From Byssochlamys sp. IMV 00236 (lineage: Eukaryota; Ascomycota; Eurotiomycetes; Eurotiales; Thermoascaceae): a DNA stretch of 10,871 nucleotides. The notes beneath the pieces were generated by a model, which worked only from the letters and a program-made list of their open reading frames with translations, had not been told where the DNA came from and ran no database searches. Position 1 is the stretch's first letter; each line of letters begins with the position of its first letter. The stretch covers positions 1-10,871 of the forward strand of contig MSJH02000250.1 in NCBI GenBank assembly GCA_001931875.2, in the 5' to 3' direction. Made by a program: the position numbers and the translations under genes. Positions 1 through 8,562 of the stretch are shown here, one piece after another.

Positions 1-1554
1 CACCAAGCAATGGCATGAATGACAGCTTCAAATTTCCACATGGCAAGGCAGCGACCGGTTAACACTTCCCACAGGCGACAGGTATGATCATCAGCACCGG
101 AAAGCGCGTACAAGCCATTTGGATGGATTGATAATGAACGAATACGAGCGGTATGTCCTTCGTAGGTAAGGGATTGTCTTGTAGGGAAGGGACGAAGATC
201 CTTAGGACTGGGCAGCTTAGGTATAAGCGACTCAGGATCAATATCCAAACGGTTCTTGCGGACACGAGGAGCCAAGTAGAGATCAAGACAACGTTGGAAT
301 CTTTCTTGAATGAATTTGTCATAGGCAGGAACATGACGGAGGCTGGAGTGTTTCTTGGGAAGGTAGTTCTTTGGTCTATCTTCTTCGTCCATCTCATGCC
401 ATTTCTTTGTCTCCTCTTCATCCAAAAGGTATTCCTCGGGTGGGTTATAACTTTCATCATGTTCAGGTAATTTCATCTTGGGAGCAGCAATGTGCATAAC
501 GTGATCTTCGCGAGGAACGTCATCGTCTCCCCAAAGGTTGTAAAATCTAGGCTTTTCATCCTTTGGCTTACGAGGCACAATACGGCCTTGTCGAATAGCA
601 CGAACAATCTTCATGATCTTCTTTGCTTCCCACTTGGATGGAATAAATCGACTCTTTGGTTCAGGGCGTGCTGATAATGGCATCACCTCTGTCTTTGATG
701 TGAACCATTCTACAGTAGGCTCATATGGGTTGTAGGTGGAATCGGGAATAATACCTCTTTGAAGACGTTGGATAATATCCAGTTCCACGTCGTTAAGCAC
801 AATATCTTTGCCTTCTTTATCACTCTTTACAGTCTTCCATGATTCAGGATCTTCAACTGTAGCCAAGAATTTATCGAGTTCATCTGCAGTTGCAGGCTTC
901 AAGACCTTTTTGCCGTCAATGTCATAACCAATGTGTGGTAGATCCTTGTACCACTCAAGAGGGACATTACCAATTGTATTTTCTGTCTCCTCGGTGGACG
1001 TATCACTGTCATAATTAGCTTCAATATCTGGCAACTTTTCCTTTGAATAGCGTTGGCGATATGGAGGTGGACTATTAACAATGAGTAACCGTCTTTACAT
1101 AAAAGTTTTAATCTTACATCTTAAATTCCTTTTCTTCTTCTTCGTCATCGCTTTCATTTTGTTCTCTTTCTAACTCTGCTTCCAATTCTGCATCTTCGTC
1201 GATTTCCTCTTCATCCTCATCCATATCATCCTCGTCCCCTTCTTCTTCTTCTTCGTTCTCGTCCATGTCCTCACTGTCAGCCTCATCTTCATCGTCATCG
1301 CCAAGATCGATTTCAGGGAATTCTTCAATGTCTTCGTCATCGTCATTCTCTTTTTCAGATTGTTCTTCTTCATCGTCAGAATGCATATCAATATCAACAC
1401 TTCCAAACTCTTGATCACTTTGTTCGTCCTCTTCCAACTCTTCAGCGCGTCTTTTTAAAGGCTTTTTATCTTTGCCATTTTCTACTTTTTTGGCTGTATT
1501 CGTAGCAGTTTTACCATTGGTAGCCAATGTTGCTGTCTTCTTTCTTGGTGCCAT
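1..1554 (-). CDS. ERB1: Ribosome biogenesis protein ERB1/BOP1, 5' two thirds (partial, two exons)
   Basis: Orthologue of yeast Erb1 / animal BOP1, a nucleolar WD40 protein of the PeBoW (Nop7-Erb1-Ytm1) complex needed for 27S pre-rRNA processing and 60S subunit assembly. Exon 1 (1554-1118) gives 145 codons plus two bases: a Lys/Arg-rich start (MAPRKK), then a long Asp/Glu-rich acidic tract over about residues 40-143. Exon 2 (1071-1) reads without a stop to the window edge. It shows the BOP1 N-terminal domain from about residue 184 (LEWYKDLPHIGYDIDGKKVL), the family stretch VPREDHVMHIAAPKMKLPEH, and from about residue 450 the first WD repeat (EGHTARIRSLSIHPNG ... CRLWEV). About 503 residues are visible; family members are roughly 750, so the C-terminal beta-propeller lies outside. 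The start is the ATG at 1554, followed directly by the usual basic N-terminus. The gene appears intact and functional. Confidence 0.95.
1072..1117 (-). other. 46-nt spliceosomal intron in ERB1
   Basis: On the minus strand the donor is GTAAGA (from 1117) and the acceptor TTAATAG (ending at 1072). Reading straight through meets TAA one codon past the junction. Splicing joins the last two bases of exon 1 (AT) to T at 1071, restoring an Ile codon and a reading frame that stays open for a further 1070 bases. The very short GT-AG intron is typical of fungi. Confidence 0.9.
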
Positions 1555-1587
1555 GAGTTTGATATCAAAGTAGAGACAGTTTTAAAG

Positions 1588-1603
1588 AAAAAAAAAAAAA
1601 AAA
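1588..1603. promoter_or_regulatory. Poly(dA:dT) tract in the ERB1 promoter region
   Basis: Sixteen consecutive A on the plus strand (T on the ERB1 strand) lie 34-49 bases upstream of the ERB1 ATG. Poly(dA:dT) tracts are known nucleosome-depleting promoter elements in fungi, so a promoter role is plausible. No convincing PAC or RRPE ribosome-biogenesis motif was seen nearby. Function is inferred from position only. Confidence 0.4.
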
Positions 1604-2002
1604 GTGTCCAAAATATTAGGAGTTGTGGCTTTGAGGTACAAACAGCAGTCACATACAATAGTGACCCAAAATAGCCACGCAATGAGTTCCTGTTTTTATC
1701 CAATCTCCGTTCTCCTTTTTCTTTGCATTGTTTTTTTATACATATTCAACGTTTACAGAGAGCATAAGACCTTATCCATGATCGATCCTATTTTATATTA
1801 AATATCTTTTAAATAAAGAGCTGATTAAATAAAAGAGTTATACTTGTTTAGTTCAATAGCAAATATCAATGTTGCCCAAAAGGGTTGGTTATTAAAGTAT
1901 AAACACATGTATTTAGCAAGATAAACCCACTCAGTTTATGAAAAGTCTTTATATTTTTCCCTTGTTTTGTTTAAATTCTTTCAATAATCTATACTTCAAA
2001 TT
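1604..2002. other. Intergenic DNA, no gene recognised
   Basis: AT-rich spacer between the ERB1 promoter and the weak coding remnant that follows. The only sizeable plus-strand reading frame (1604-1801) is a short hydrophobic peptide with no recognisable domain, and is probably chance. Nothing else supported was found on either strand. Confidence 0.5.
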
Positions 2003-2578
2003 AATAGTGTCGATGTTTACTTGACAAATAGTCGACTTTTGGTAGAACCATTTCACACAGTGTACAATGAAACCTTTGCTAGAGGTTACAGAGTTATGTA
2101 TAGTTCGAATGGCAAACAACATGTTGTAGAAGCTGCTATTACAGATACTAGGGTGGAAAACATAGGCTCCATTGACTGGACTCCTATATACCGCCCCACA
2201 TGCTTTAGTATTTCTCGTGAATTTTTACAGATGACACGTTAGGCAAAATCGTTTGAAACAACAAAACATTTATGAAAGCTAGTCTATGAAATGTGCTTTG
2301 CTTTCGGGATGACTCTTCTGTATCCTCCTGTTTCTCCTGCTCGACATCATCATCTGCTTCTTGTTAGGAAGCTAACGAGCAAAAACTTTGCATCTTAAAA
2401 AAAATCGAAGATGCTATAGTTGACTTCAGCAACAAAGATGGCTGTACTTTTTTCTGCTGGCTATTTCATTTTAAAGAAACTATGGTTGACAAATAACACG
2501 GCTTTATGAGTGTTGTATTACCACATCTTCGTTATTCACTTCTGCAGCTGCCTGGTTTTGAAGCTATAAGGCTTTAAT
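2003..2578 (+). pseudogene. Possible decayed protein-coding gene, identity unknown
   Basis: Two plus-strand stretches look protein-like but are broken. The first, about 2003-2242, reads ...DVYLTNSRLLVEPFHTVYN... to ...IYRPTCFSISREFLQMTR and stops at TAG. The second, in another frame from 2368, reads EANEQKLCILKKIEDAIVDF, hits TAA at 2494-2496 and continues HGFMSVVLPHLRYSLLQLPG to about 2571. A TAG at 2365-2367 lies just upstream in that frame. The mix of hydrophobic core-like and charged residues, and ordinary codon choice, suggest former coding sequence. I do not recognise the family. The two pieces may belong to one lost gene or be unrelated, and a chance origin cannot be excluded. Confidence 0.25.
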
Positions 2579-2699
2579 AAAAGTTGTCAATAAACAAAGA
2601 ACAGAAAACCTCAACTTGCATTCAACTTGTAGTAAAAAGCGGTGTGAGCTGTGAGCGAGTGTACATTCGTAGCTTGTCGATCTTCTTTCTTCTTATTTC

Positions 2700-2755
2700 T
2701 TTCTTATTTCTTATTTCTTATTTCTTTGTTCTTTGTTCTTTGTTCTTTGTTCTTT
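2700..2755 (+). repeat. Pyrimidine heptamer tandem array (eight 7-bp units)
   Basis: Eight 7-bp units in perfect register: TTTCTTA three times, TTTCTTT once, GTTCTTT four times. A further CT-rich stretch extends to about 2770. The array ends about 20 bases before the ATG at 2777, the probable old start region of the RdRP gene. CT-rich tracts are common immediately upstream of fungal start codons, so this may be the expanded promoter/5' leader of that gene. Confidence 0.75.
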
Positions 2756-2776
2756 TCTCTATTCTCTATCTTTAAC

Positions 2777-5083
2777 ATGAATAATCTACCGTTCTTTTGC
2801 TTAAGCAAGTATTAATGAAACTAATGTGTGTTCTATTGCATGCTTACACTTAGTTAATATAGGCGCTTCTGATGTATGTATTATTATTAATAATCTGCAC
2901 CCAGATATAAAACAAGAAGACCTTTGGAATTATTTTGACCAGTATGGCACAGTGAAGCAAATAAGCTTTCACAGAACTAAAGATCACCAACATATAGTAG
3001 TCAAACCTGTTGTTATTTTCTCGCAAGCAATCTAGACGTCTTTTATTTATACAATTTATCAATTTATCAATATAGGTCTGCAGTTAGCCCAGACGTGTTG
3101 AAATCAAAACCTCTGTTTGTCAGTAGCCATCAACTGAACGTAACTCTATACCCATTGCATGATTATATATCACAGAGATGTGGGGCGTTTATAGGAGAGA
3201 AGTTCTCTTTAGGTGGATTATCAACATCTTTCATCTTCCAAGAAGAATAGTCTACGCTCTCAAAAATTCAGTTTCACGTTAACATGCTTGAACAGTAAGT
3301 TGAGATCTTTTTTTATTACCTTCATCGTCAATATCGTCTTCGCATACGATATGAAGAAGCACTAAAGGATGTTGTCATTAAACGATCCAATGGTTCAACA
3401 ACAGTTATTGTTGCTGCCAAATATCCAGCCTACTTTTGGAGACTGAAGAATGCTCAAGAAGAAAAGAACTTCTTTGATTTTAGCTGCTGGGAAAGAGTAA
3501 CAGAGATACCGCTTCACGCAGAAACGCAATCAAATAAGGATCCTATAAAAGCATATACGAACTCTTCAACCTCCATTCGCTTAAATAGCTGGTCTGTCTA
3601 TCTGATTGAACTTACCCTTGATGATGATGAACATAAGAAACTCAGCTTGAGATTAGAAGCAGCAACGGCACAAAAGATGTGGCATACAGCAGTGGCTCAA
3701 GTGATGAAAGCGTCCAAGTCAAAGATCAACTATGAAGAACGTATGTCAAGTTTACTATTCGAGGTTCAATATATGCTGCAGCATATACTTTGCTTGAAAA
3801 TATTGTGAGAGTACAATATTGAAGAAGATTTTTTTGAAACGATTGAAAATTTGGAACCACATGTTGCCTGTAGATTACTCGGTTTAATCTCTGCTGGATA
3901 ACTGCGTCATTATGATTCAGGTACTATCATCCATAACACATTCAAGAAGAATCCATATATCACCAATCCACCAGAAGTAATACCCGAGGACCACGCTTAC
4001 CTTAGAAAAGTGATCATCACTCCCACATCCGTCTATCCACTTCAACCTGTTCTTCAAAAGATGAAACACCTGCAGTATCAGTTCAAACAACATGCCAACC
4101 GGTTCTTGCTCGTTAAGTTTGCAGATGAAGAACTCAATTCGATCGTACCTTCGCCCTATCCACTGCAAAACGATCTCATCTACAATCACATTTTCAAGGT
4201 GCAGCCAACAAGGATAATCTACTGAATGGCTTGATGGATGAATATTATTCCAATTACTTCACGAGTTCTTTCATGCGCCTTATCATTGCTGGCTTTCTAG
4301 AACATCAAGATTCATTTATCACAAATTTGATTATATCATTTCAGAATAATGTTTTAAAACAACTGAAGGATGAATACAAACTCTATATAACAAATGGTGC
4401 AAGAGCATTCGCTATTATGCATGAAACAGGTAGCTTGGAACAAAGCGAAGTATTTTTTCAAACTTCCACGTCGACTGGCATCAATACTGTCTGTGAAGTA
4501 ATCGAAGGTCCCTGTGTCATCTTTAGATATTCTACTTTAAGTCCGGGTAATGTCGTACTCGCCACTGTAGTGAATAAGCCAAAACTAAAAAACTACACAA
4601 ACGTGCTTATTTATTCGGCTAATGAGCTGACGGATCTACCAGGCAAATGCTCCAATGATGATGCTGATGAAGATAACTTTACCTAAGAAGGGTTACAATA
4701 TCTATATTCTATGATAGGATCATATGGGATCAAAGACTGGTACCCCTGAAAACGGGCCGTGTTCGGATTTACTCTACTAATGATAGCCCACGAGAGCTCA
4801 ATTCGAAAATTTTGATCAGTAAAGTCGCCAAATTTGCCGTAAATTACATATCCGTGGATCCAAGAGAGCTGCTAAAAAACGCATACACGGCCTTTGTCGA
4901 TCGATCCAATAACGGTATTAACGATGGACACACACTATGTTTAGGACAGCATTTAGCAAAGGCAATAGGTAATCGATCATTGACTTATTCTTGAACAAGT
5001 CTGGATGCAGGCATCAGGAGAAGATCAAGTTATATGCTGTGCGCTCTCAAATGGGTCATAACAGACGAAGCCATGGTTTCTAG
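2777..5083 (+). pseudogene. RNA-dependent RNA polymerase (RNA-silencing type), heavily degraded
   Basis: Remnant of a cellular RdRP, the enzyme that copies single-stranded RNA into dsRNA for Dicer. An RRM-like start (VCIIINNLHPD ... DLWNYFDQYGTVKQI, about 2874-2967) is followed by one frame from 3077 to 4223 with landmarks EEALKDVVIKRSNGSTT, WRVTEIP-like and DPIKAY stretches, FEVQYMLQ, and VIITPTSVYPLQP ... ANRFLLVKFADEE. That frame is interrupted by TAG 3248, TAA 3296, TGA 3806, TAA 3899 and TGA 4223. It shifts near 4200 to GARAFAIMHETGSLEQSEVF and GPCVIFRYSTLSPGNVV (to 4686), shifts again to IIWDQRLVP (4719-4994), then to IIDLFLNKSGC (4976-5083), matching the family's ...VDFPKTG end. The ATG at 2777 and a 2809-2853 intron are possible, but the frames do not join. 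The family call is secure; loss of function is nearly certain. Confidence 0.88.
4621..4686 (+). other. RdRP catalytic-loop remnant (DxDGD motif changed to DADED)
   Basis: Inside the RdRP pseudogene the family's catalytic loop, normally bDxDGD after a G-rich turn and preceded by an HPGD motif, reads LPGKCSNDDADEDNF. All three loop Asp positions are still Asp, but the invariant Gly is Glu and the upstream HPGD is SPGN. The expected (Y/F)x(V/I)IWD that should follow directly is displaced by about 36 bases and lies in a different frame at 4719 (IIWDQRLVP). This fits relaxed selection after inactivation. Confidence 0.7.
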
Positions 5084-5990
5084 ATGCTTTAATTTCGCAA
5101 TGCATATTGTTGTCTGCGGTTCATCCGTTCTCGTGCCTGCCACCATGGCGTCTTCAGATCTATTAATAAGCATCTTGTTTATATATAGTTCATCGCATGA
5201 ACCTCACAAGGGACATAACAGTCTTTGACCTTTTGCAAGCTCGCATCGTCTAATGAAGAAGATGACCACAATGACAGTGTCTTGTTCATTCATCTCTTCC
5301 TAATATTCACCTTTTGCTGTGAATGTAATGTACTACTCTGCAAGTGCCAGCAATGCTTGATAGCTGAAAGTGGATGAAATGAGCATTTTATAAGAATAAA
5401 TGTGATCATCATCTAGTGAATTATATTATATGACGCATCATCAATTACTACGGACTAGAGATACCATGAATCAGCCCTGTGGACTTCACATAGGATATTA
5501 TGTTAATATCTAAGATGACTTTGACTTGTGTATGAAATATATATTGACTATACTACGTCAAATAGTGTAATATTCTTTGCTATAAACGTAGAAATACAAC
5601 AAATGATGCCATCTGAGGCCAAGAGACTTCGTTATGCAGAGATCAGGACGTTGCACGGATGGATTGATAGAATTTTTCTTTGCTTCAAGAATTCTAATAT
5701 TCGTCCAACTTAAATAGTATCCCTGGTCAGGATCATCAAAATGGCCAGACAAGAACGGCTCAAAGAACCGTGAGCAGGGCTTAGCCCCGTTGACATCCTC
5801 TCGTATAGCAGCCTTGAGTAGTTTCTAAATGCTCTAAATAGTCTTGACAAGCTTTTGTTCTGTAGTTTGGGGGAGTGTTGCCTTTTTGGATTTTGCAGTG
5901 CCCTTTTTTAGTGCCCCTAGTATTACCCATAAGTATGACGGGCAAAAACTGGCATGCGACCACAGGTAAGGAAGTCATTGTATTTGAAGC
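5084..5990. other. No gene recognised; possibly eroded DNA
   Basis: All six frames are short and frequently stopped. The largest (plus 5528-5713, minus 5558-5752, minus 5781-5978) overlap one another on opposite strands and carry no motif I can name. The C-terminal domain expected after the RdRP VDFPKTG-like motif was not found here, so that end of the gene is either deleted or eroded beyond recognition. Confidence 0.5.
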
Positions 5991-6119
5991 ATTAGATGAC
6001 TTTAAAGGAAAAATAATGCTCCTCTAATCGTTTGTCGTACAGCGGGGTGTCCATAAAGAGGACCCAGCAGTAAGTAAAATGACGCATGAAACCATATACT
6101 AGGGTTATTACTAAATTGT

Positions 6120-6346
6120 ATCCGAAGGCTATTCTCCTGATCATTTACCAATTGAAGCATTGCAAATTGTGTCTAGCTGCAAATGATCGTGATATCGTAA
6201 GTACAATGCAAATGATAAGAAGATTAGTTTTAACGAGTAATGATAGATATGGTCAAGGAATATAAATGCTGCTTTAAACATTCGCTCCATCCTAATGTCT
6301 TATATGGAGCCAAGCTACAATATTATATCAAGTTATCCCTCTCTAA
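6120..6346 (+). pseudogene. Possible Fanzor/TnpB-like (OrfB) nuclease C-terminal relic
   Basis: In one plus frame from about 6120, interrupted by several stops, the translation reads EGYSPDHLPIEALQIVSSCK, then a stop-rich stretch, then WSRNINAALNIRSILMSYME (6250-6309). The last part resembles the RuvC-III block of TnpB/Fanzor proteins (W-x-RD-x-NAA-x-NI), which sits just after a zinc-binding segment. The position of the catalytic Asp is Asn here (AAT at 6259). No zinc-finger Cys pairs, RuvC-I or RuvC-II motif could be confirmed, and no ends were found. The call rests on one short motif and could be wrong. Confidence 0.3.
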
Positions 6347-6497
6347 AAAAGAAAATCATCCTCTGGTAGTGATCAAGCCATTTTATAGTTGCTTTGATTG
6401 TGTCGTGAGCTCTAATTTAACTCCAGTTTCAAATGATGTCTCTTCTGGAATCCAGCGACAACCTGTCAAGTCTTAACCGCAGTACAGTGCATCCAAC

Positions 6498-6540
6498 AAG
6501 TAATGTCACAGCCAATCAAAGTCAATGTCACTGGTCAATT
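6498..6540 (+). repeat. Imperfect 20-22 bp tandem repeat at the Tc1 left end
   Basis: AAGTAATGTCACAGCCAATC (6498-6517) is followed by a diverged second copy at 6519-6540 (AAGTCAATGTCACTGGTCAA...). The shared core is AATGTCAC. The repeats start 15 bases inside the proposed TA terminus. Tc1/IS630 elements of the IR-DR type carry direct repeats near their ends as transposase-binding sites, so that role is plausible. The right end lacks a recognisable partner. Confidence 0.5.
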
Positions 6541-6588
6541 AAAATCAATTTCATATTTTTAGAAATAAAATCACTTGGCACCCGAAAA

Positions 6589-6597
6589 TATATAAAA
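6589..6597 (+). promoter_or_regulatory. TATA box of the Tc1 transposase gene
   Basis: TATATAAAA lies 57-65 bases upstream of the transposase ATG at 6654. A pyrimidine-rich stretch (TTTTTTCTTCTGG..., TTTTTTCTTTTTTC) follows before the ATG. Spacing and order resemble a compact fungal core promoter. Transcription is not shown. Confidence 0.5.
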
Positions 6598-6653
6598 CGA
6601 GATTATTTTTTTCTTCTGGTATTTTTTCTTTTTTCAATACTTTACAATTCAAC

Positions 6654-7524
6654 ATGAGTACTATATTTCTATATGAAGATGGATATGGGAATGTTATTGA
6701 TGAGAATGGTGGTCCTGAGTTCATAGACTACATTGTTGATCAGAATGAATTTATTGTCGAGACTATTGCTACTCATACAGAGTACTTGATAAATGCAGTC
6801 CCCAATGAATCTTCTCTGACTTGCCCAATGTCATTAGAAAAGCCAAAAAATGAAGATGTTCATATGAAGGAGGCAAAACCAAAATGAGACTATGTGCGTT
6901 ATACAGCCCAGGATAAAGCTAGGTTTTTCGATCTGAAGATTGAAAAGTGTATGACTGCTTCAGCTGCAGCAAAGCAGTTGGGCATTCATCCTCGAACAGC
7001 TTATAGATGGGTCAGCCAGTACAATGCGTGCCCTGATGGTATTTTTGAGAGCTGTAAAAAGACAGGTCGTAAGTGCATCTTAACTGAAGAGCATAAATCG
7101 ACTGTTGTCAACTTCATTGATGCTAATCCCTCTGCTATTGTTGTTGAAGTGACTGAGCACCTACTGAAGCGATTTCATAGCCTTAAAGTATCACGCAGCA
7201 CTGTTAGTCACTTTATGAGACGTGAGTGCAACCTTTCGTTGAAAAAAGTAGATTTCCATTCTATTGAAAAAAACAGTCCAGCAAAGATTGAGGAGCGGCA
7301 CAATAGGGCTTGTAAATGGAAGAATACAGACATGAACTTCTTGACGAGTCTGCCTTTGATATAAACATGAAACGCTCTAGGGCTTGGCCCAAAAAAGGCA
7401 CGCGTGCCATTGTTACCAGGCCTACTACGCGAGCAAACACAACGTCTATATTGGGGGCTATCTCTGCTGCGGGTTTGGTTGCGGTCGGTGTAAAAAAACC
7501 AAGATCTGCGGAGAAGAGAAAGGC
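6654..7524 (+). pseudogene. Tc1-like transposase, N-terminal part (broken)
   Basis: The left portion of a DDE transposase begins at ATG 6654 (MSTIFLYEDGYGNVID). An acidic leader of about 77 residues runs to an in-frame TGA at 6885-6887. The same frame resumes at once with YTAQDKARFFDLKIEKCMTA and a helix-turn-helix (AAAKQLGIHPRTAYRWVSQY), then a second DNA-binding segment ending SRSTVSHFMRRE. Near 7340 the frame shifts: DMNFL should be followed by a beta-strand and the first catalytic Asp, but DMNFL runs straight out of frame while DESAFDINMKRSRAWPKKGT is in another frame (Asp codon 7343). A small deletion is likely there. The frame then reads TTRANTTSILGAISAAGL up to SAEKRKA, where the Merlin insertion splits it. 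At least three inactivating lesions, so non-functional. Confidence 0.85.
7516..7524 (+). repeat. Target site duplication of the Merlin element, left copy
   Basis: GAGAAAGGC, identical to 9561-9569 and in the same orientation, directly abutting the element's left terminus. Confidence 0.87.
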
Positions 7525-7550
7525 GGGTAATGAGGAAGATAGCTCACATA
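7525..7550 (+). repeat. Merlin left terminal inverted repeat (imperfect)
   Basis: Begins GGGTAATGAGGAAGATAGCT. Compared without gaps to the reverse complement of 9535-9560 (GGATGTATGGGATTATAGCT...), 16 of 26 positions match by hand, including GG at the tip and ATAGCT at positions 15-20. The divergence suggests an old or degenerate end. Confidence 0.6.
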
Positions 7551-7579
7551 TTTTTTATTCAACAAAATTTCAAAGCACA

Positions 7580-7591
7580 TTATCCATCTCA
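7580..7591 (+). repeat. Subterminal 12-bp direct repeat, left copy
   Basis: TTATCCATCTCA occurs here, 56 bases inside the Merlin left end, and again at 9511-9522 in the same orientation. Inverted rather than direct copies would be expected for simple terminal symmetry. Its role is unknown. Confidence 0.55.
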
Positions 7592-7713
7592 AGCATAAAT
7601 AATTGTATGTCTATATTTTATCTAGATTATTGATTATATTAATAGTTATACTATTAAAGCCCTCTGGTATTTTATTTAAATCGCTTACATTATTTGTAAT
7701 TTTTATTAATTTG

Positions 7714-8497
7714 TTAAAAAACTTTTTTAGGATTTCCTTTATTTACTAAATCAAATATTTCTTTAAGAGTATTTATTGTAAATGTCGTTATTTCTAATAA
7801 TTTTGAGATTTCATTAATAATATCTTCTTTTAGTATATCCTTTGTATTTATTTTAGTGATGGTTTTATTTATATTGTTTTCTATGTTATTTATTGGTATA
7901 TTATCATTAGATGTAATATAGATTGTTTCATTACCTATATCATCACAATTATCACATAAATTCAATCCAGTTATTTCATCAGCAAATTCATTATTACATT
8001 TCCCACAATTCCGAACATAATTAACACATAGATTACAATAACTATTCTTTGTATCTACATCAAAAATACAATTTTTATTTTTGCATTTAAAAAAATTGTC
8101 ATTTTCAGTATTATCTTTTTCAATATTTATATTATTCTCTATACAAACTTCATTCGTGCTATAATCTTGTTCATTATTATTGAATGAAGCGCTTTCATTG
8201 GAAATTTTATTAAAGCAATTTGTATTTTCAGAGCCATATATATTAGCATTAGTGTCTAAATCTTTTAATTTTTTATTTTTTCTTGATACAGATTTATTTC
8301 TTCTTCTTTTAACTTTATACTTAAAGAAATAGGGACTATTATTTTTTATAATTTTTATTTCAAATGATTTTATGTCATTATTATATGTAATATGTAATTT
8401 TTCTATATTAAAATTTTCTATTACTTTAATTATATAACATCTTTTTATATTTTTTAAAAAGCAATCTTTCTCTTATTAATTCCTCAAAATTTCCCAT
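7714..8497 (-). pseudogene. Second ORF of the Merlin element: Cys-rich, Lys/Asn-rich protein, function unknown
   Basis: Begins at ATG 8497 (MGNFEELIRERL), 65 bases downstream of the transposase stop on the same strand. One extra base around the TTTTTAAAAAA run near 8460 throws it out of frame; the continuing frame is then open for about 245 residues to TAA at 7714. Visible parts, in order: a Lys/Arg-rich stretch (KYKVKRRRNKSVSRKNKKLK), an Asn/Ser/Glu-rich low-complexity region, and a Cys cluster of zinc-finger type (FKCKNKNC, YCNLC, NCGKC, LCDNCDD). A C-terminal amphipathic-looking segment (ISKLLEITTFTINTLKEIF) follows. I do not recognise the family. Basic plus Cys-pair architecture suggests nucleic-acid binding (inference). 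It shares the element's AT-rich codon use and lies within its ends, so it is element cargo or a second element-encoded protein. Confidence 0.55.
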
Positions 8498-8562
8498 TTT
8501 TGTAAATAGTTGTTTATTTATATTTTTATATATTATTAAAATTCAATTTTATAATTATATAA

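Noticed and set aside
59..1081. Several open frames over the ERB1 region on either strand (59-460, 153-470, 492-674, 899-1081)
   Set aside because: They are shadow frames of the ERB1 coding exons and contain no independent motif.
1604..1801. Short hydrophobic plus-strand peptide next to the ERB1 promoter
   Set aside because: No good start context, no domain and AT-rich sequence; a single hydrophobic run is expected by chance in such DNA.
3248..3901. The in-frame stops of the RdRP explained by introns or by a reassigned stop codon
   Set aside because: The same frame continues with recognisable RdRP sequence directly on both sides of each stop, leaving no room for introns. TAG, TAA and TGA are all involved, which no single code change explains.
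4964..5010. An intron-like GT...AG segment (GTAATCG...GATGCAG) near the 3' end of the RdRP remnant
   Set aside because: The segment itself encodes IIDLFLNKSG, the family's VDFPKTG-like motif, in another frame. It is therefore better read as a frameshift than as an intron.
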